NCBI GenBank assembly: GCA_946807835.1
Contig: OX327695.1
Coordinates: 24,224,501-24,288,500 of the forward strand
Direction: 5' to 3'
Source: Ailanthus altissimus
Taxonomy: Eukaryota > Streptophyta > Magnoliopsida > Sapindales > Simaroubaceae
DNA length: 64,000 bases
Shown here: positions 37,741 to 49,309 of the stretch, piece by piece
Layout: the number at the start of each line of letters is the position of its first letter
Position numbering within the stretch: position 1 is the first letter of the stretch
Notes under the pieces: generated by a model
Database searches by the model: none
Seen by the model: only the letters and a program-made list of their open reading frames with translations
Told to the model about the DNA's origin: nothing
Translations under genes and position numbers: made by a program

Positions 37741-38729
37741 ATTACTGACTGAGATGGTAAGTGGAGCTGATTGAGGTGGCAAGTGTGAAACATTTTGTTT
37801 ATTCTTACACCTATTGCCGAGGGTTGAAGACTTCTTTATTTTGTACTTGTTTTTTTTAATGTAATTTTTTTTGTTCTCTTTTTGTATATAAACTCATTTT
37901 TTTTAATGAAATAGGCTTGAGTATCTTTTCTTTCCCGACCTCTATTTCTTTTATACTTACGGTTGTTTTGTTTTTCACATTGGTTTGAGGAAGTCAAACA
38001 TATTTATTAATAAATATTAACAAAAAATTTGGCCAAGTACTGAAACAAGAATGAAGTGTGGTGAGGGTCTTAATTTATGCAACTGACTAATCAATTTTAA
38101 CTTTGTTCTCAATTCACTTGGAACTTAATTAAAATTTGTTAAATTTTGAAGATGTTTGTAGCCCGACCTCATATGGGAAGAGATCCCTTTCAAAGATTTT
38201 TGGGGAAGAGACTCCATAGTTGAAAGATTTAAACCCCAGTACCCTATCTTGATTTTTGTTAATTGTTTAAGTAATTGAAACATCCTTCCTTTAAGAGTCT
38301 AGATTGAGGTCATTCAATGGCATAGGTCTTTAGGGTTCAGGAAGATCTTAGAAGACTTGAAGCTTAAGGAGCGTTGACATTTTAAAACCATTTTTTCAAG
38401 TGTAGAGCTACTTTATCCTGTAAGGTTGGGATCTTCGGGTGAGCATTCCTCTCTTGATTTACTAGATCTTTATCTATAAGGATGAGTTAATTAGTTGTAA
38501 AGAAGTTAGTATTCGTTCTTCATCATAAATTTCCTAATTTTTCCTATATTCCCAAGGGGAATATTGGTTATTCTTAAGAGTAGTCATAAATAAAATTCAA
38601 GTTGTCTCGTCATGATGAGCCTTAACACACACACATATGATTACACACATATAAATTTTAAGAATGAATTTATTAAACTATGAGACCCTTGGCACTGCTC
38701 GGGGATCCTTTATTACAACTTTTTTGAAA
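37741..38729. other. Non-coding part of the gypsy remnant
   Basis: This is the sequence between the 3' end of the antisense ORF and the end of the pol remnant. It shows no recognisable frame, and no LTR boundary could be fixed. Confidence 0.4.
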
Positions 38730-39370
38730 ATAAAAAATGAACATAAACAAGAATGGTCATTAAAGTTTAGAGCTCGATATTCTAAGGCTTTTTGACCACT
38801 CACCCATTTGCATATTCAAGCTTATATGTATTAGGCCTAATCATCTTAAAGACCTTGTCAAGGCCTTCCTAATTAGGTTCGAGGACTCCTTTAGTAAGAT
38901 TCTTAGTGTTTAATAGTATTTTTCTTAGGACTAAGTCACCTTCCGCAAATTCCCGTGCCTAGAATCATTTGTTATAATAGCTACTTTTTTTTTCTTCTGG
39001 TATGTTGTTGTCTGGACTTTCGCCTGCTTCCTTCTTTGCTTGACAAAGTCTAGTCATTCTCTGAGTAACTTTTTATTCTTTGTCTCATCAAAGTAAAACA
39101 CTCGATAAGTTGGCATCCTGACCTTGATGAGGATTACAACCTCACATCTGAATGTTAGCGAGAAAGGGGTTTCCTTAGTTGCCATTTTGCTTGTAATTTT
39201 GAGTGCCTGTAATACTTTAGGTAGGTTTTCCACCTAGACCTATTTTCCTCGCCCAATTTCTTTTTCAACAGCTTTTGATAAGCATATTCAACAATTCTAC
39301 TCGCCCATTGATCTTTCAGTGAGTTAGGGAAGTGAACTGAAGTCGTATAGTTAGCCATTGGCAAAAACTC
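38730..39370 (-). pseudogene. Ty3/gypsy integrase C-terminal remnant
   Basis: Read on the minus strand across frame shifts and stops, about 39175-39075 shows the landmark ATKETPFSLTF and then MPTYRVFYFDETKN, followed by EFAEGDLVLRKIL (about 38960), NWEGL-like and MIRPNTYKLE segments (to about 38800). It ends in an NG-VVKKP-NIEL tail (about 38790-38745). This is the order of the integrase end of Ty3/gypsy pol. No reverse transcriptase is left. Confidence 0.75.
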
Positions 39371-40466
39371 TTGAAGTCATTGTTAAATTATTTGTCCGAG
39401 ATCTCATGGATAGTGTGCATTCGAGATTGTAGTAATAAAGTGTCACTTGTTTCTAAAATAGTCCTCAGAGCAAGGTAAGAGGTGAGGTTGGTCAATTTCA
39501 AGGCTCCCGAAGACGTTAGCAGAGTTCCTGAGGATAGTCTTCTTTAGTGTTAACCTTGAGATCTTTAAGATATTTTAGACCAAGATCTTGGGCCGTATAT
39601 AAAATTATTAAGTTTGGTCTTTAGGACTTTATAAGATTAGGTCTTGGGATTAGTCTAAGTATGAGGCCCCAATAGTAAATTCTTGACGAGGGCTCTCAAT
39701 GGGTTAAATCTCCCTTTTAATAGACAAAACATGAGTTGAGACTCTCAAGAGGGAATCAAATAATTATACAAAATTTTATTTATAAAGTACATTTAATGAA
39801 AAAAGATGTTAGTTAACAATATATTAAATATTATTATTTGACATTGAATCTTCATTTTCGTTGGGATGTATGTAATATTGATAAAAATTAATTTTATGTT
39901 AAGTTTTTTTAAAAAAAAGCACAACTCATTTATTAACGATAATATCAAATTAAATACACCAAATAATTAGTATTTGAAACATCAATTCATTATTAAATGG
40001 GTAATGTTATTTTAAATAATATTTTAAAATTTTATTTTAAATTAATATGTTAATTAATTATTAAATAATAAAATAATATAACTTTTAATTACTTATTATA
40101 TTATTTTATTATTTTATTTAATATATATTTATAATAAATAAATTTAAAATACTATTTACAATTTTTGAAGTACAGTATTGTAGTTCATAAAGTGGGATCA
40201 AATGTACCATATTTGTCATTATTAATAGAAAACAACAAATGGGATCCACATGTAATCAAAATGTTTTTCTTTTTTTTTTCCCATGAGAAAGAGGGTAGTA
40301 ATAGTATCCATGTTTCTTATCTAAAAAAAACAGTATCCATGTTTCTAAAGTGGGAATCGAGTCCTAATAGAAGGAGGTGACGTGTTGTTTAGACTCTATT
40401 ACGCCAACAAAATCTTCTAAGATATCCCCCACTGCCATTCTGCTTCACAGAAAGCGAAAGAGAGAG
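39371..40466. other. Spacer and promoter region of the B3 gene
   Basis: 39371-39760 is probably decayed gypsy sequence. 39760-40160 is extremely AT-rich. 40160-40466 is the likely promoter and leader of the B3-domain gene. No specific element was identified. Confidence 0.4.
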
Positions 40467-40518
40467 ATGGTAAGAAGAAGAAGAAGAAGAAACATCTCTT
40501 TCTCTGACCCTCACTACA

Positions 40519-40606
<88 letters not shown>

Positions 40607-43403
40607 CTGCGAGTTCTTCAAAGTTTATATCCCTTCTTTCAGTGCTCATCAACTGGTATTCTCTCTTCTCTCCATCTTTATGTGATTTTTATGCCAAACC
40701 CCTCACTGTAATCCTTCCCCGCACCTGTTTAGGGCCATTCACATTGCACAATTCTTCTTCATTTTCTCTAAGTGCTTTTTTACCTGTAAAAAATTACTTC
40801 CCTGTATATTAATGTAGTTGTTTATGAGTACAAATAAATAAAAGCGTTTTTTGGGTTAATTAAAGTGCTTTCCTTGCAGGTTTTCAAGGTTTTATTTATT
40901 TATTTTTTGCAAAGAAGATTTGCTACAACACATAAAGCATTGACTAAAGCGTACTAACTAAGAGTTAGTCAGACAAACATGCCAGTTATTGCATACTGAT
41001 ACAGAGACAGAGTGCTTGTAAAAAGAAAAGAATTGTTGGTTTGGTTACTAATGTGATTGGTTGGTTTTCCTGTAATTGTAATTGGGAAAGATCAATAGTA
41101 ACTGTGGCGCTCTACTTTTTGACCGAAAATACGAAAAAGAAAAGGAAGAAAACAAATGACTTTTTTTTTTCAAAAATATATTTTCAAATTAATTTCAGTT
41201 GTCACTAACTTTAGTGATTGAATAAGACTCTTGTTCTTGATTTCTACTCATGAAACGTACTGCAATCATGGGCTACTACCAAACTGCGTAAGAGTTCAAA
41301 TTTCTTTTCCAAAATTTATGCTGTTTGAGTAAATATGAATTTCTAGTTATTTGCAGTCAGCTGATTGCGCTTGACTAATATCCACTCTTATTTATAGCTA
41401 AGATTCATCACAACTGACCAAATTTGTATTTGATGTAAATTTAAGTTTTTGATGTATTGTAAATTGGAAGTTGTGTTCTGTCAAAATATTTTTCGTTTTT
41501 GTTGCTGAACTAATTGTTTTGATTCATTATTGCAAAGGGAATACCACCAGCTTTTGTCAGGCACTTGAATGGAACCACGCCAAAACATGTCATTCTCAGA
41601 GATTATGATGGAAGGCAGTGGCATGGCAGGGTGGAAGAGCATGAAGGAAGCTGGGTTATAAAAGATTGCTGGGAGAAGTTTGCTATTGATCACACTTTAG
41701 AGCACGGGGACTTCCTCATTTTCAAATACAATGGGAGTTCTCTATTTGATGTGAAAATATTTGGTATAAATGGATGCCTGAAGGAAGAAACACTTTCTGC
41801 TAAGACAAATACTACACATGTGAAGAAAGAAATGGAGACAGAAGTGAAGCAAACTTCTGGCAGAGGTGATCGTACTGGCAAGCAGAAGTATTCAGAAAGT
41901 ATTCTTAAAACAAAAGAAGAACTTGGTGGTAAGTTGTTATTACATATCTTATTTCTTCGGTCAAGATATTGCCATATGTTTTATGTGTGGTTTGCTGCAT
42001 ACTTATACAGGTCCATCTGGGGAAAGACAAGTCAAAAGACTAAAAAGAGATTCGATAAATCTTGGAGAAGAAAAAGATTTTAAAGCCGCTGGATGTGTTG
42101 TCCCGAAGAATCCACATTTTGTGTCAACCTTAACTCGATATTCAAGATATTTAGTGGTGAGTTTGGGGGTCTTTCTATTGTGTATTTGTGCATTCTATGT
42201 CTATGTTTAAAGCCTCTCATCATTTTACATTTGATATGTTAGAAAGAGTTCTTTACATTTCCTGATATGTTAGGATTATTAGGTTATTTACTCCTGATTA
42301 TATCCCTAGTATTCTTCAATATTAAATTTATAGGAAGAAAAAATTATGTCATTTTCTGCATATGTATCTCTAGAATGTCATGAAAAACGTTTTAGACATT
42401 TAAACCATGGTTAGATTTTACTCGGCTAAATTGTGGATTTATACTATTTTTTCTGTGAGCAAAAGTGCTTTGAGTCATTTTCCTTAGCATGGACTTTTAC
42501 CACTCTGGGGATGTATTCTTTTAATACCACTAAATTATAATATAATGTTCACATCCTAATCGGCCAGGCAACTGTGACAAGCGTATAACCAGTTAAAATT
42601 TCTCAATTTAGAAACAGCACATACCCATGTCTGACTGATGCCTTGTGGAAACCCAAGAGTGAAGAAAGTAAAACTAATATTTTCATTTACTTTTTTTTGC
42701 AAAACAAATGAATCATTGCATTCTCAGTAGAGTTTCTAAGGTGAATAGTTTTGTCTTTAAAAGAAGTTAGAACCTTGACATCCGGGCGTATTAATTCCCT
42801 GCAAGTGTTATGGTATTAAACCAGTGTAGTATGATATGACATAAAGAGTATTGCTAGAATGTTTGTACAAGTACTAAAACAATCCATATTTTTCAAAACA
42901 TTTTGCTTTACCAATGTATTTCCATTTCTATTGTAATTTTTTTCCTGTACTTCTATTATTAGCTTTTTCTGCTATTTTGTGGAAGTAGGGAAATTTTAAC
43001 TATCATGGTGCTTGTAACATGTAAGATCTAAATTATGATACTTTTGTTAATTATTGTTTATGCTTTGAGAGGGATGTATGCTAATTTATACTGTTGCTTG
43101 GTGTAGAATATTTCTCTCGTAGCATTGAGATCAAAGGGCATTAAATTGATGCCAGATATGATGCTTCGTGACCAGAATGGAAAAAAATGGCCTGTGAAGA
43201 TTATTTTCAGGGAGAATGGTCGTAAGGCTATCTCCGGTGGGTGGAGTAACTTCCGGAAGAGGCACAAACTGGACATTGGAGACAAATGCATATTTGAGTT
43301 TGTACTAGGCAAAGGGAATATATGCAAAGAAATGAAGGTGCAAGTTGTACGCAAAAATGCAACAAAAGGAAAACACAATAGGGGCAGCATCAAGAAGGCT
43401 TGA
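40467..43403 (+). CDS. B3-domain transcription factor with two B3 domains (REM-like), 340 aa, four exons
   Basis: Exons are 40467-40655, 41538-41928, 42011-42156 and 43107-43403 (stop TGA). Borders are GT..AG and phases agree. B3 domain 1 covers residues 48-143 (CEFFKVYIPSF… HVILRDYDGRQW… EHGDFLIFKY). B3 domain 2 covers about 227-330 (NPHFVSTLTR… MPDMMLRDQNGKKWPVKI… KLDIGDKCIFEF). Between them is a Lys/Glu-rich linker. The N-terminus is unusual: residues 3-8 are Arg, 19-31 Asp and 32-47 Asn, all from pure triplet repeats. A nuclear, DNA-binding regulator is expected, and REM-type proteins are often expressed in reproductive meristems. The ATG is chosen because it lies in the same exon as the B3 start, in frame, and is preceded by a GA-rich leader. 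Intron 3 (950 bp) is inferred from phase and domain continuity. Confidence 0.88.
40521..40607 (+). repeat. (GAC)13(AAC)16 coding microsatellite
   Basis: Thirteen perfect GAC units (40521-40559) are followed without a break by sixteen AAC units (40560-40607), encoding Asp13-Asn16. An (AGA)6 run (40473-40490) lies just upstream in the same exon. All three are in frame. Length polymorphism is very likely. Confidence 0.95.
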
Positions 43404-44558
43404 ATTGCACTAATCATATAGCCTTTGCTGTCTGTCTCTTTCTTCTTTAGCCGAATGCTTCTGTTGCGACAGGGAACGGGTGAGGGGCTCATGGTACAAG
43501 AACTTGATTTTCCTCTAACAAGTTATTCAGGATGCGATTCTTTTATATTAAGCCTTGTGTAGCAAGAGTATCTCCTTGACTTGGAAAATTCTAGATGGTC
43601 TCCACCTCCCTGTCAATTTATTATCATGTTTTTTGAAAAAGAAACTTGATGTGAACTGAAGATAGTTTAACTTCTTTAGTTGAAAAGTATTACACATGGT
43701 CTTTTTGTCCGCGTAGAGGTGTATATTGTGGTTTAAGCTGTAGAAAGATATTTCTTCAGGATCCATCTAAGTAGAATATTGGTTGCTACTTGCTAAGGAC
43801 CATATGGAACGAGTGGATTCTACTTTTAGACACAGGTTAAACCCATTTATTCTATGCAACAGACAGAGGAAATGCACAAAGGCACATTTTTTAAAATTCA
43901 TTTAGCTAGTTGTAATACCACCATCTTGACATATGGTCTCCCCATTTGAGAATGTAATATTATGCAATATGCAAGCCCTGTTTGAAAGTTGTATTGTGCA
44001 AACAAAACCAAGTACAGTTTTATGGCCAGCTTCACAGCCAATGAAACCAATTGTTAACAATGACACTCGAAGAGAACTGAGTGCTTAAATGGAAAGAACC
44101 AAAAGTATCAACTGCCCTCTGCGGAACTACGGAATCACACGATGGAAATCGATTTTTTAAATAATTTAGAGAGAGAGGTCATCTTGGAGAAATTAAAAAA
44201 TACCATGAGAACAACTAAGCTAAGCATTGTTTCCTTTTCGTATAATTTCCAGTTCATACGCTCAAAGTGTTTGACTGAATAAAATTATTAACATACTGTT
44301 AGATCTCTTTTGGTCCTGTTTTTCATATGCTCTGATCTTCCTTTGTTTGGGTAACATCTCCTCTGCTTTTTTCATAGCATTTAACCTGTTACACTACGAG
44401 ATTTGCAGAAAGCATAAGATCCTTTATTTTCTTTCATTTTCTCCCTTTTCTCAGCAACCTAAAATGATCACCTATTTTGTGGAGATACAGAAGGTGCTCC
44501 TTTTAAATTATTTGATTATAATTTTAATGCAGTGAACCAATCAACAGAAACTTGTTCA
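43404..44558. other. 3' flank of the B3 gene and spacer
   Basis: This is 1.15 kb containing the 3'UTR of the B3 gene and the upstream region of the membrane-protein pseudogene. No further coding sequence was recognised. Confidence 0.5.
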
Positions 44559-45993
44559 ATGGAAGTTCCCAAGGGAATATTGAGCTATCTCTGTTACTTT
44601 ATCTTCTTCCTTCCTGTTTTTGTATTTCTCTTTGCTCTTGGAATCATCAAAGGTATCCATTTTCTCTGCTTCTTGTCATCTTACTTTATTTGTTAATTTT
44701 GTTGCCAATTAAGTAAACTGTGTGCAGGTGCTATATTTAGTCCCTTTGTGTTTCTTGTAATTGCTTTCGTTGATATTGGAGTTGTTATAGGATTATGGCC
44801 CCTTCCTCTTGTTTGGAGTATCTACTGTATAATAAGGTTAGTTTCCTTTATTTTTAGTTCATAGTTGAATTGAAAACATGAAGAATACATGGTTGATTGA
44901 ACAGGTACTTTTATTGTATAGTTACTTAATTCTAATTCTGAATTGCAAACAGAACAAATAAGTTTGGACCATATATGAAGTGCCTCCTGATTTTAATTGT
45001 TCCAATACCTATAGCACTTTGGACAGTTATAGGAGTTGTGGGGAGTGTGATAATGGGTATAGGGTATTGTTTTGTTTGGCCTGTAATGGAGACATTCAGA
45101 GCTATTAACAAGGAAACAAGGAAGGTGTTCCAATTTATATGAAGCTAATCAGATGCTTCACGGTAATGTTTTTATTGCTCATCTGCTTGATATTATTATC
45201 ATTTTTATGAACTTGAGTTGGCCTAGTGAAGAGGATTTACTGGTTTAAGTATTTCCTTAACAGGATGGGACTTGGAGCAAAAGTTTGGGGAGCATGCACT
45301 ATTGTACGCAATTTTGCAGATTTTTCTTTCCACTCGTACTTATCCGTAATGGATGAGCTACTCCAGACAAAAGCGTAAGAGCCTATTGAACTCAGGTATT
45401 AATCTCTGCTGTTCTGCTTTTGAGATCATGCAATTTAGTCTAGATTATGTTGGACCGATGAGGAGTTTTCGACATCTGATGGATATATGATTCCTAGTTG
45501 CATTATATAATGTTATTCTCGGACATTAAAAGTATAAACACTCTTTTTCTCCCTCTCATGCTTAAGCAATGAGTTACATTTTACATCTAGAATCTCTTAA
45601 CATATTCAAAACTATCCAATTTAACTGCTGAAAAGACATTTATTGCACATTGGTTTTTTGAACAAACATAATGATTTCATTGTTTGTTAGACATCATTCA
45701 AGATGAGCTTGGTTTTTGAAGTAACAGGTTTTTAACTTACCATTATAATAAACTTGACTCTTTTTTTTCTATTTCCTTCTTTAATAGGGTTACGGTGCTA
45801 CCTGGCTGCATTCTATCAGCAATTCTTGGGATTGTGGTTAATGTGCCTATTATTACCCTTATAGTTATGTATAAAACTCCTATATTGCTATTCAAAGGAT
45901 GGCATCAGATTTGTACAAGATCTTATTGGGAGGGCAGGCCCATTCCTGGAAACAGTTTGTGTTCCCTTTGTTGGGCTATGAATTTTTCTGTTA
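44559..45993 (+). pseudogene. Decayed gene for a plant multi-pass membrane protein (unknown function)
   Basis: Five exon remnants: 44559-44652, 44728-44836, 44953-45162, 45264-45395 and 45788 to about 45993. Splice sites are intact and the first three are in phase. Exons 1-3 encode strongly hydrophobic segments (FIFFLPVFVFLFALGI; FLVIAFVDIGVVIGLWPLPLVW; LLILIVPIPIALWTVIGVVGS), matching a plant transmembrane family I recall by its GLWP-HFIWT… VDGCWST… FTDF-FHSYF-YMDEL… LPGC-L and FKGW features. Damage: a frame change around 45125-45140 (stop TGA 45140), another in exon 4 between TWSK and ACTIVRNFADFSFHSYLSVMDEL, a stop TAA at 45376-45378, and a frame change in exon 5 between LLFKGW and DLIGRAGPFLETVCVP. 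It cannot yield the full protein. The N-terminal three-helix part could still be translated. A copia remnant begins right after it. Confidence 0.75.
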
Positions 45994-46384
45994 ATTGAGA
46001 ATTATTCAATAATTAAGTTTAATTATTTAAGAAGATGATGTGTCATATAGTTTTAATATTTCTATGATAAGAAATAATTATGTATTAATGTATGTAATTT
46101 ATGAGAGTTTTTATTATAGAAATTTGAAGAGTTTTTTTTTTAAAGTACAATAAATAGGTGTCAATAGAATTGAGTTTGTATGAGTGGAAAAATGTGTGAT
46201 AGTTTGCATAAATGAATAAAATTATGTTTATGTTTTAACAGAGTTCAAAAATCAACAAGTGATATCAGAGTTGTATTCTTGAGGGATTTGTTAGTGAATC
46301 CATTTAAAGATGTCTTCAATTGAGTAGATTGGTTCTGGTCCTCCAAAGTTTAATGGAAGCAACTATCATTTATAGGCTTTCAAG

Positions 46385-47594
46385 ATGCAGTCATATCTCA
46401 AAGCCCTCAATTTGTGGGAAGTAGTAGAGCTTGATTCTAATCTACCTCGTTTACCTGCAAATTCCACTTTAAATCAGATTAAAATACATGATGAGGCGAA
46501 GCAAAGGAAGCCAAAAGCTTTGACCTGTATCCACCGGGTTGTCTCTGATGCAGTTTTCATAAGAATCATTAATATTAAGTCTCCAAAGGAAGTGTGGGAC
46601 AAATTAAATCTGAAATTTGAAGGCAATGACAGAGTGAAATTTGTTAATTTAAGAACTTTGAAGAGAGAGTTTGATCTCATGAATATGAAGGAAGAAGAAA
46701 CTGTCAAAGACTATGCTTCAAGGCTACTTAATGTGGCAAACAATATTAGATTTTTGGGTCAAGATTTTCCAGATGAAAACATTATTGAAAAACTTCTTGT
46801 CAGTCTACCAGCAAAATATGAATCAAAGATTTCTGCCATTGAAGAGTTTATTGATCCCAAGACTCTTGGTATTTCGGAAATAATTAGTAGGCTTTATGCC
46901 TTTGAAAAAAGGCTAAGCATAAAAAATGAAGAAGATGTAGAAGGAGCATTCTAAGTAAGTTACAAAGGCAAGCAAAACAAAGGACATGGTAAGAAACCTG
47001 CAAAAAGAAGTTCAGACAAAGGGAAAGGTATGCAGATTTCTACAAATTCAAACAAAAAACCATGCTATCCACTATGCAAACATTGCACTAGAACAAATCA
47101 CAAGGAGGAGGATTGTAGATACAAAGGCAAGCTTCTTATTCAATGCATGTTTTGTAAAAAGGTGGGACATTTTTGAAAGAAATTGCAGATTGCAGAAAGC
47201 TCAAGGCAAATGAGGGGCAAGTCATCAAGCAAATGTCACAGAAGAAGAAGAAGAAGACGATGAGCTCGAAGCAAAAGTATTTGTTGCCTTTCAATTGCCT
47301 AAATCTGATTCACATACATGGCTGATTGATAGTGGATGCACAAGTCACATGACAAATGAGGATAGTCTATTCCAAAACCTAGACAAGTCTATCAAGCTCA
47401 AGGTCAGACTTAAAAATAGTCAATTTGTAGAGGCTGTTGGAAGGGGAATTGTTTTGGTTCAAACCAAAGTTGGATCAAGGCGTATTGACCAGGTTCTTTA
47501 TGTCCCCTCACTCTTTTATAACCTCTTAAGTGTGCCTCGGATGCTATTAAATGGTTATTCTGTTCTTTTTAAAAGAAATTCATGTTACATCTAA
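46385..47594 (+). pseudogene. copia C gag-protease remnant
   Basis: The gag open stretch (46385-46954, 189 aa) shows the UBN2 pattern: IKSPKEVWDKL, KFVNLRTLKREFDLMNM and VKDYASRLLNVANNIR. It stops at TAA 46952. The next frame holds a zinc knuckle (C-x2-C-KKVGH about 47153-47175) interrupted by a stop. The protease follows at 47295-47594 with the aspartic motif WLIDSGCTSHM and the LYVPSLFYNLLSV end. The probable start codon at 46310 is cut off by two stops. Confidence 0.8.
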
Positions 47595-47615
47595 AGGTGA
47601 AGTAAAGGACCTATA

Positions 47616-47858
47616 CAGTTATATTGTGACAATAAATTCGTAATCAATATTGTACATAATCCAATGTAACATGATCGAACAAAACGCGATGAGGTGGTTA
47701 GACATTTCATAAAGGAAAAACTTAACAATCGACTAATTTATACTTCTTATATTCCAACTGATATCCAACTGCTGACATCCTTACTAAAGGACTCATTAAT
47801 CCTCAATTCAAAATTATGCTAGATAAGTTAAGAATGACAGATCTTTATAAACTAGATT
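47616..47858 (+). pseudogene. copia C RNase H C-terminal remnant
   Basis: It reads IQLYCDNKFVINIVHNP, then RTKRDEVVRHFIKEKL and IYTSYIPT, the C-terminal RNase H segment of copia pol, with stops. It lies only about 20 bp after the protease stop. Confidence 0.75.
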
Positions 47859-48009
47859 GAGGGGGAGTGTTGAAGAATTTAAATGATAGGATTATATTTT
47901 ATTGTACATTTGTATAAAGCTAATTTTTTGTTCTATGTTTAAAAATAGGATCTGAATTTATTTTGCCCTATTTCAACAATTAATTCTTTTATAGATATAA
48001 GAATTTCTC

Positions 48010-48905
48010 TATAGCAAGATCTCACAAAATCAATTGTGACCACTCCATCAATGAGTAATTATCTCATATAATTGTGTCTTAATCCAATATGCATAGATTT
48101 TCTATTATGGATATGACTATATGCCTTTGATAAAGTTGCCTTACTAATACAATGTACAAATACATGAAGCATTGGTTTGAGCCATATAGGAATTTCTAAA
48201 AGTAAATTCTTTAACTATTCTCTTTTTTTACTCCATGAAGCCAATGCTACAAATTTTGCAACCATAATAGAGTTTGCTATACGAGTTTACTTCTTTAAAT
48301 CCTAAGAAATAGCTCATTTATCAAGTGTAAATATCCATCCATTTATAGATGTATAATCATCTCGATTAATTATTCAATTAGTATCTGAGAATTCTTCCGC
48401 AACTAAAAGATATCCAGTGTAGTGTATATTATAATCCATTTTGTGTGTTTCAAATATTTTAAGATTTTATATATTGTTTGCCAATATATTTAACTAGGAT
48501 TATTGTCCGAGTCTGTATAATTTTATTCTTGAGTCTCTATAAAAATTTTCATTTTCTTTGAGAATAGACTCTATATATATAGTCCAAAATTTTTATTTAA
48601 TTAAATACTGTAAAATTTTGACACTTAACTCTTATATTTTATTAATTAAAATTACTAAAAAAGTGTAAAATTTCACGATACTGTTCAACCACACTCCTAT
48701 TATCAACTTTATATTGAAAAAAATATAAAAGTCAGGAATTTCTTACTTGTGGCGTCTTCCTTCGTGTACTTAGTCTCCAATGCATCGCATATTTCTTTGG
48801 TTGTGGGCTTTCTGTGATATTGATAGAAAAGAGCATTAGTCATTGCATTGCAAACGTGTAACTTTTTGCTAATAGAAAATGTAACGTTTTCTACTAACAT
48901 TGAAA
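48010..48905 (-). mobile_element. Ty1/copia remnant 'D' (gag and RNase H fragments)
   Basis: On the minus strand 48900-48712 encodes a gag N-terminal-like piece (KLHVCNAMTNALFYQYHRKPTTKEICDALETKY; in parts). 48443-48010 encodes an RNase H piece (NLLLEIPIWLKPM, KATLSKAYSHIHNRKSMHIGLRH, GVVTIDFVRS) with several stops. The 250 bp between them is AT-rich and unrecognised. As in copia A and C, the integrase and RT core is gone. Confidence 0.7.
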
Positions 48906-49009
48906 GATACCACCATCAAACCACTCTAACTTAAAACAATCTACTGCAAACTCTCAAAGAGATGAAATCAGTGCCATGGTTATATAAATAACATCTTAAG
49001 ATTGTATGA

Positions 49010-49030
49010 ATATATATATATATATATATA
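49010..49030. repeat. (AT)10 microsatellite
   Basis: A pure TA run. No other context is visible. Confidence 0.9.
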
Positions 49031-49197
49031 CACTGTCGGGGAAATAAAGAGTTGATAGTGGAAACTTTATTTAATAAAATATGTATAAACTTGTAGGTAC
49101 AAATAAAAAGAAATTATAATAAATCTGCAGAAGTAGTTGTGTGCTTCAAGGCACATTACAAATATTGCTTTCCTTAAGACGTCATTTTTTTTTTCAC

Positions 49198-49309
49198 CAA
49201 TCTAAGTGATGCACATAGGTTAAGCAAATACACTTCTAGAATACAATGAAGCAATCTAAGTGATGCACATATGTTAAGCAAATACACTTCTAGAATACAA
49301 TGAAGCAAT
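49198..49309. repeat. 54-bp tandem duplication
   Basis: Two units, 49198-49251 and 49252-49305, differ at one base (cacatagg versus cacatatg). The next four bases (caat) begin a third unit. Near-identity points to a recent event. Confidence 0.92.

Larger units (their letters stand above)
46258..47867 (+). mobile_element. Ty1/copia element 'C', internally deleted (gag, protease, RNase H end only)
   Basis: It starts at a tRNA-Met primer-like site (gtgatatcagag, 46259-46270) preceded by ..CAACA, the likely end of a 5' LTR. It ends at a polypurine tract (gaggggga, 47859-47866) followed by TGTTGAAG, a likely 3' LTR start. The two LTRs could not be aligned to each other with confidence. The order gag, zinc knuckle, protease, then directly RNase H means that integrase and reverse transcriptase are missing. 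The junction lies near 47595-47615. Confidence 0.7.

Noticed and set aside
40389..40652. Minus-strand ORF with a long poly-Val run
   Set aside because: It is the mirror image of the coding GAC/AAC repeats of the B3 gene and has no other support.
47868..47980. 3' LTR of copia C
   Set aside because: The start TGTTGAAG after the purine tract is convincing, but I could not align it to the sequence before the primer site, so no LTR pair is claimed.
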